From contig CAJUQQ010000009.1 of the NCBI GenBank assembly GCA_910588175.1, positions 1-55,358 on the forward strand: a stretch of 55,358 nt of DNA, in the 5' to 3' direction. The notes beneath the pieces were generated by a model that saw only the letters and a list, made by a program, of their open reading frames with translations, was not told the DNA's origin and searched no databases. Positions 50,650-55,358 of this stretch are shown here, in pieces. A program made the position numbers and the translations under genes. How positions within the stretch are numbered: the first letter of the stretch is position 1; the number at the start of each line of letters is the position of its first letter. Origin of the DNA: an uncultured Oscillibacter sp. Its GTDB lineage: Bacteria > Bacillota > Clostridia > Oscillospirales > Oscillospiraceae.

Positions 50650-53600
50650 ATGAAACGGTACATAAAAATTCTGTCCCTTCTGCTGGCCCTGGTCCTTCTG
50701 ACCAGCCTGGCCTCCCCCGCCCTGGCGGCGGAAACCGCGTCGGTCATCCGGCTGACGAAGACCACCGGAACGGTGGAGATTTCCAAGAGCAGCGGGAAGT
50801 CTGTCTCCCTGCTGAAAAACATGCGGCTCTACAACGGCTACCATGTGGTGACCTCTGAGGAGAGCTACGCCTGGGTCAACCTGGACGACTCCAAGCTCAT
50901 CAAAGAGGCGCCGAGAGTGAAGTTGAAGTCCGGAAGGACGGAAAACACCTGGAGGTCCTTCTCTTGGACGGCAACCTCCTCTTCGACGTAGCCGAGCCCC
51001 TGGAGAACGACGAATCCATGAACATCCGCACCTCCACTCTGGCGGTGGGCATCCGGGGCACCAGCGGGTGGATTGAAATCATCGACCGCTGGGCCGCCCG
51101 GGTCTTCGTGCTGGAAGGCGTGGTAGAGTGCTCCGTGGCGGACCCCGTCACCGGCCAGGTCAAAACCGAGGCCGTCCGGGGCGGCGAAACGGTCATCTGC
51201 ACCGCCTATCCCCAGGACCGGTCCGGGGACAAGTGCGACATTATCCGGCAGACCTACACCGTGGACGACATCCCCGGCTTCGTGCTGACGGACCTGACCC
51301 GGGACATCCCCCTGTGCGATAAAATCGAGGCCGAGACCGGTCTGGACATCCCCCGGGACCTGGCCACCGTGGCCGGAGGCGACCCCAGCGGCCGTCTGCC
51401 CAGCGGGGATGCCGCCACGCCGGAGGTTCTGGGCGAAGCCGACCGCCGGGAGGACGAGGATGAAGACGCTCTCCACGAGCAGTTGGAGGAAGTCCAAAAG
51501 GAAGAGGAAAAGCAGCCGGATTACATTTCCCCGGACAAGCCTCTGAACAAGCCCGCCTCCCCCTCCCCCAGTGAGAATTCCGACAGCGGCTCCAGCAGTG
51601 GTTCCAGCGGTGGCTCCAACAGCGGGTCCAACGGGGGTTCCAACGGGGATTCCGGCACAACGCCCACCCCGCCGGTTAAGCAGGGCATGAAACTGACGGA
51701 CGTAGAAGTCCAGGCCTTGCTGGATGCCGGAAGTTCCGTCTCCATCCCACCCAACACCGACGCGTCCGACGCCACCCCGAAGAAAAACACCCTGGAGGTG
51801 GACACGGGCCTGACCGTGGCGGCGGGAAAGACCCTGGACCTCCAGACCGGCATTGACATGGAGGTTTACCAGGGCAAAACCCTGCGGGTAGACGGCACGC
51901 TGACGGCGGACGCCCTCCAGAACAACGGCACAACCGTAGTCACCAGCGGGGACACCCTCCGCCTCCGGGGGAATCTGACCACCGCTGGAACCCTGAATGT
52001 TTCCGCCACGGGCCGGGTGATCGTGGACGGGACCTTTACCCGGACCGGGACCCTGACCCTGGCCTCCGGGGCGGTTGTGATGGCGAAGAGCTTTGCCTCC
52101 GGGGCGGCCCCCGAGGGCTGGGAGGTCTCCGCCGGAGCGGACGCCAACGGGTATTATACCTTGGAGCCCGCTGGGACGGTGACGCCGCCGGACCCGCCGG
52201 AGCCGGTGATTTACTCCGTGAACTTTGATGGCAACGGCGGGGCCTTCCCCACCGGCGGCGCGGTACAAACCGTTCTCCAGACGGACGAGACCGGCAAGAT
52301 CGCAGACTGGCCGGAAGAACCTATCAATTCCGCGCTCAGCCCTCACAACAGCTTTCCGTTTATCTTCAAGGGCTGGTACACGGCGGCGGTGGGCGGCGAT
52401 AAGATTGCGCCGGACCACGTCTTTGCGGCCGACACACAACTCTATGCCCACTGGACCGTAAACGGTATAGACTGGGAGTATCAGGCTTCCGATAAGACCA
52501 TACGCTTTTACGGCACCGGACCGACGGGGGATTATCCCCTTGGCTATACCAGCGCGACCCAGGAAATCAGCACCGCTCCGTGGAGCACGGATTTGGGTCA
52601 AGCGGAGACGGCGATTATCGAGGATGGAATCACAGCCATTGGAGAAGGCGCTTTCGCTACCGCGTATGGCGACACCTCCCCTATGGAATTGAAAAGTGTG
52701 ATTATTCCCGACAGTGTTGCCACCATTGGAAAAAACGCTTTCTTCGGGTGTAGCATAACTAGCATCACAATCCCGGGCAGCGTCACCAGCATTGGGCGCA
52801 CCGCTTTCTTAAATTGTTCCGCCCTGACCAACGTGACCATCCCGGACAGCGTTACCAGCATTGGGGAAAGCGCCTTTTCCAACTGCACAAGCCTAACCAG
52901 CGTGACCATTCCGGGAAGCATCACCAGCATTGAAAACCGCACTTTCTTTAACTGCCGTGCCTTGACCAGCGTGACCATCCCGGAGAGCGTCACCAGCATT
53001 GGAAACAGTGCCTTCAACGGCTGTACCAGTCTGACCAGCGTAACCATCCCGGAGGGGGTCGCCACCATTGAGAACGCCGCCTTCGAAAGATGCTCCAGCC
53101 TGACCCGCGTCACCATTCCCTCCACGATCACCGCCATGGGAGACAGCGTCTTTGGATATTGCTCCTCCCTGGCCAGCGTCTCTATTTCGGAGGGCGCCAA
53201 AAGCCTTGGGCGGAATACCTTTAATCGCTGTACCAGCCTGGCCAGTATCAATATTCCCTCCAGCGTCTCCAGCATTGAGGCCGGCACGTTCAGCGAATGC
53301 ACCGGCCTGACCAGCGTCACCATCCAAAGAGGCGTCGTCACCATTGAGGAGAATGCTTTTTCCAACTGCTCTAAACTGGCCAGCGTCACATTCCCGGACA
53401 GCGTCACCAGCATTGGGGACAACGCGTTCGGCCAATGTACCGGCCTGACCAGCGTGACCATCCCCTCCAGTGTCTCCAGCGTCGGGCTCTATGCCTTTGA
53501 CGGCTGCTCCAGCCTGACCAGCCTCTCCCTCGCGGAGGGCGTCACCGCCCTTTGGGACTACGCGTTCCGGGGCTGCTCTCCCCTTACCAGCGTCTTCATT

Positions 53601-53774
53601 CCCCAAAGCGTCACCACCATGGGGACCAATGTTTTTATCAACTGCGACGGGCTGACCAACATCTATTACCCCGGCACCCAGGCGCAGTGGAACGCCATAG
53701 ACGGTGTCGCGCTTGCCGGAATCCCCGGTACGGCGTCCATCACCTATAATTACGTTCCCCCCGCCGCCCCCTGA
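50650..53774 (+). pseudogene. FecR-domain / BspA-like LRR surface protein, frameshifted
   Basis: A ~1040-residue secreted protein split by a one-base loss near 50908-50912. Frame one gives a signal peptide (cleavage near ALA-AE, residue 26) and the first half of a FecR-type domain (VIRLTKTTGTVEISKSSGKS, AWVNLDDSKLIK), stopping at 50991. The other frame resumes with ESEVEVRKDGKHLEVLLLDG and MNIRTSTLAVGIRGTSGW, then runs to 53774. Next come an acidic linker, a Ser/Gly/Asn spacer, a Listeria-Bacteroides-type repeat (VNFDGNGG ... FKGWYT ... LYAHWT) and about fifteen ~23-residue BspA-type leucine-rich repeats (SVTIPDSVTSIGESAFSNC). Restoring one base rejoins the FecR domain exactly. Sequencing error or a real mutation cannot be told apart here. 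Confidence 0.85.
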
Positions 53775-53801
53775 TTTTGAAACATAAAAGGAGAGCTCAT
53801 T

Positions 53802-55274
53802 ATGAAACACAGCATCCAAAAAATCACTCTGGCGGCGGTCTGCGCCCTGGCCCTGTCCGTCCCCGCCTCCGCCGAAACCGGTTACAGCGACGTGCCTGAG
53901 GGCGCGTGGTACGCGGACGCGGCGGTTTACTGCCGGGACCGGGGCCTGATGAGCGGCACCGCCGAAAACCGCTTTTCCCCGGACCAGCCCATGACCCGCG
54001 CCATGCTGGCGGCGGTGCTTTACCGGCTGGACGGCTCCCCGGCCCAGACCGGGGCCAGCCCCTTCCCCGATGTGGAAACCGGCAGCTGGTGCGGCCCTGC
54101 CGTGACCTGGGCCAGCCGGAAGGGGATTCTGAACGGCTACGCCTCGGGCCTCTTCGGCCCCAACGATCCCATCACCCGGGAGCAGCTGGCGGCGGCCTTC
54201 TGGCGCTTCGCCGGGAGCCCCGCCGCCCAAGCCCCGGACTTCGCCGATGAAAGCGCCGTCTCCGCCTACGCCTCGGCGGCGGTGGACTGGGCCCGGTCCA
54301 TCGGACTGATGAGCGGCCGGGCGGACGGCCGTTTCGCCCCCCAGGACGGGGCCGCCCGGGCCCACGTGGCCAAGGTGCTGGCGAATTACGCCGCCGCGCC
54401 CCGGTCCGCCTCCCAGGTCAGCGCCATGGACATCATGTGCCAGCCCTGCGGCATCGCGGCCATGGACGACGGCTCCCTCCTGGTCACCGACGGGTACAAC
54501 AAGATCATCTGGCGGGTGACCGACCGCAGGAGCATCCTCTACGCCGGCGCCGATTCGGTGGAGGACGTGTACGGACAGCCGGTGGGCGGCTATCACGACA
54601 GCACCCGGCCCGAGAGCCTCTTTAAAGACCCCTGGGCCATTGCCCCCTTCCTGGGCGGCTGGGCGGTGTCGGACGCGGAAAACGGCGTCGTCCGCTTCCT
54701 CCGCCCGGAGAACGACAAAAAGGCGGGCCGCACAGATGTCACGGACCTGGGCATCCGCTTTGACTATCCCACCGGGCTGGCCGCCGACAGCGACGGAAAT
54801 CTCTACGTTTCGGAGACCCTCGCCGGCCGGGTGCGGAAGATCACACCGAAGGGCGACATGACCACGCTGGCCTCCGGCCTCTCGGAGCCCATGGGCCTTT
54901 GCTGGGCGGATGGAAACCTCTACGTGGCGGAGAGCGGCGGAAACCGGATTCTGCGGATTGACAAGAGCCGCCGCGTCAACGTGGTCGCGGGCAACGGCGA
55001 CACCGGCCGCGCCGACGGCCCGGTAAGCCAGGCTTCCTTCTCCAGCCCCAAGGGCGTGGCCGTGGATTCCGACGGCACGGTCTACGTGGCGGACACGGAC
55101 AACAGCACGGTGCGGCGGATTCGGGACGGAGAGGTAACTACGATTCTCTCCCGGAACCCCCGGGACACGGCGGCCCTGTTCCCCGCGGCTCCCACCGGAC
55201 TGCTGATTCAGGGCAATACGCTGTACGTTTCGGATACCTTTGCCAGAAAGCTGCTGGCCCTTCCCCTGCGGTAA
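53802..55274 (+). CDS. SLH-domain surface protein with NHL-type beta-propeller
   Basis: A 490-residue secreted protein. The signal peptide ends near PASA-ET (residue 24). Three SLH domains follow at about 25-190 (YSDVPEGAWYADAAVYCRDR, FPDVETGSWCGPAVTWASRK, FADESAVSAYASAAVDWARS); they hold proteins to the cell-wall secondary polymer. Residues about 195-490 form a propeller with NHL-like blades (YPTGLAADSDGNLYVSETLA, PKGVAVDSDGTVYVADTDNS). ATG 53802 has AAAGGAG upstream. It follows the FecR/LRR gene by 27 bases and is probably in one operon with it and the cyclase. The propeller could bind glycans or peptides; no enzymatic motif is seen. Confidence 0.92.
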   Translation: MKHSIQKITLAAVCALALSVPASAETGYSDVPEGAWYADAAVYCRDRGLMSGTAENRFSPDQPMTRAMLAAVLYRLDGSPAQTGASPFPDVETGSWCGPAVTWASRKGILNGYASGLFGPNDPITREQLAAAFWRFAGSPAAQAPDFADESAVSAYASAAVDWARSIGLMSGRADGRFAPQDGAARAHVAKVLANYAAAPRSASQVSAMDIMCQPCGIAAMDDGSLLVTDGYNKIIWRVTDRRSILYAGADSVEDVYGQPVGGYHDSTRPESLFKDPWAIAPFLGGWAVSDAENGVVRFLRPENDKKAGRTDVTDLGIRFDYPTGLAADSDGNLYVSETLAGRVRKITPKGDMTTLASGLSEPMGLCWADGNLYVAESGGNRILRIDKSRRVNVVAGNGDTGRADGPVSQASFSSPKGVAVDSDGTVYVADTDNSTVRRIRDGEVTTILSRNPRDTAALFPAAPTGLLIQGNTLYVSDTFARKLLALPLR

Positions 55275-55304
55275 AAAAAGGCGGTGCCCCGGTTGGGGCG
55301 CCGC
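55273..55304 (-). terminator. Terminator-like hairpin after the SLH/NHL gene
   Basis: GCGGTGCCCC / GGGGCGCCGC with a GGTT loop. The run of seven A on its 5' side makes it a proper terminator for minus-strand transcription coming from beyond the window; on the plus strand it lacks a T-run. Confidence 0.6.
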
Positions 55305-55305
55305 T

Positions 55306-55358
55306 CAGGCTGTCGAAAAAGTGTTTTCGCCAGCCTGAGCAAGTTTTCAGACCTTTAA
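55306..55358 (+). repeat. 162-bp structured dispersed repeat, copy 3 (cut by window end)
   Basis: The first 53 bases match the start of copy 2: the near-palindrome CAGGCTGTCGAAAAA ... TTTTCGCCAGCCTG, GAGCAAG and the first arm of the variable stem (TTTTCAGACC). The rest lies outside the window. Confidence 0.85.

Noticed and set aside
52680..53700. Repeated ~69-bp units as a possible CRISPR or satellite array
   Set aside because: They are the in-frame codons of BspA-type leucine-rich repeats, with variable sequence and no unique spacers.

Overview
The window reads as chromosome of a high-GC Gram-positive anaerobe of the Clostridia, most like the gut Oscillospiraceae (Flavonifractor / Lawsonibacter / Oscillibacter-type). 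Reasons: an EF-P gene followed by a CD1247-type acidic Zn-ribbon protein, YqeG, YlmH, a DUF4177/DUF896/XpaC string, an FMN-riboswitch RibU, SLH-domain and BspA-like surface proteins, strong AGGAGG ribosome binding sites and GC-rich codon use. The assignment is by gene content and style only.

Layout. 1-3200: start of htpG (minus), a Zn-ribbon membrane protein, two small ribbon-helix-helix proteins, a structured 162-bp repeat and a ZIP metal transporter. 3240-8100: a membrane-anchored XRE regulator and a large NACHT ATPase whose C-terminal part is strikingly AT-rich. 8299-27899: about 19.6 kb of closely spaced or overlapping minus-strand genes. This is a Pel-type exopolysaccharide locus: a PelD-like c-di-GMP receptor fused to an SDR domain, a PelE-like protein, a DUF2194 protein, PelF and PelG. 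These are followed by a polyprenyl-type GT2, a DUF4832 protein, a polytopic GT-C-like protein, a GH114 hydrolase with an Fn3-like tail, four further GT2 enzymes and one GT4. 27900-28275 is an AT-rich divergent control region with two palindromes. 28276-30751: a decayed sugar-phosphate transferase fused by deletion to a GT2 remnant, then a Wzx-like flippase.

31017-38500 is mostly housekeeping: a GH18-like protein, yqeG, efp, a CD1247-type protein, a MATE exporter, a pseudouridine synthase and a BceRS-like two-component system. 38600-43100: ribU with its FMN riboswitch, short REP-like palindromes, DNA polymerase IV, a second copy of the 162-bp repeat, a small XRE-controlled divergon and uridine kinase. 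43200-48725: a Zn-ribbon/SH3b protein, an ABC exporter, ylmH, DUF4177, DUF896 and XpaC-like genes. 48783-55274: a CHASE2 adenylate cyclase, a frameshifted FecR/BspA-type surface protein and an SLH/NHL surface protein. A third copy of the 162-bp repeat is cut by the window end.

How it works together (inference): c-di-GMP bound by the PelD-like receptor should gate PelF polymerisation and PelG export of a cationic polysaccharide. The downstream enzymes would decorate or process that polymer, and the GH114 enzyme would trim it. The last three genes look like a cell-surface sensing unit with cAMP as output. The best candidates for something undescribed are the enlarged Pel locus, the covarying 162-bp repeat, and the CHASE2-cyclase/FecR/SLH module.
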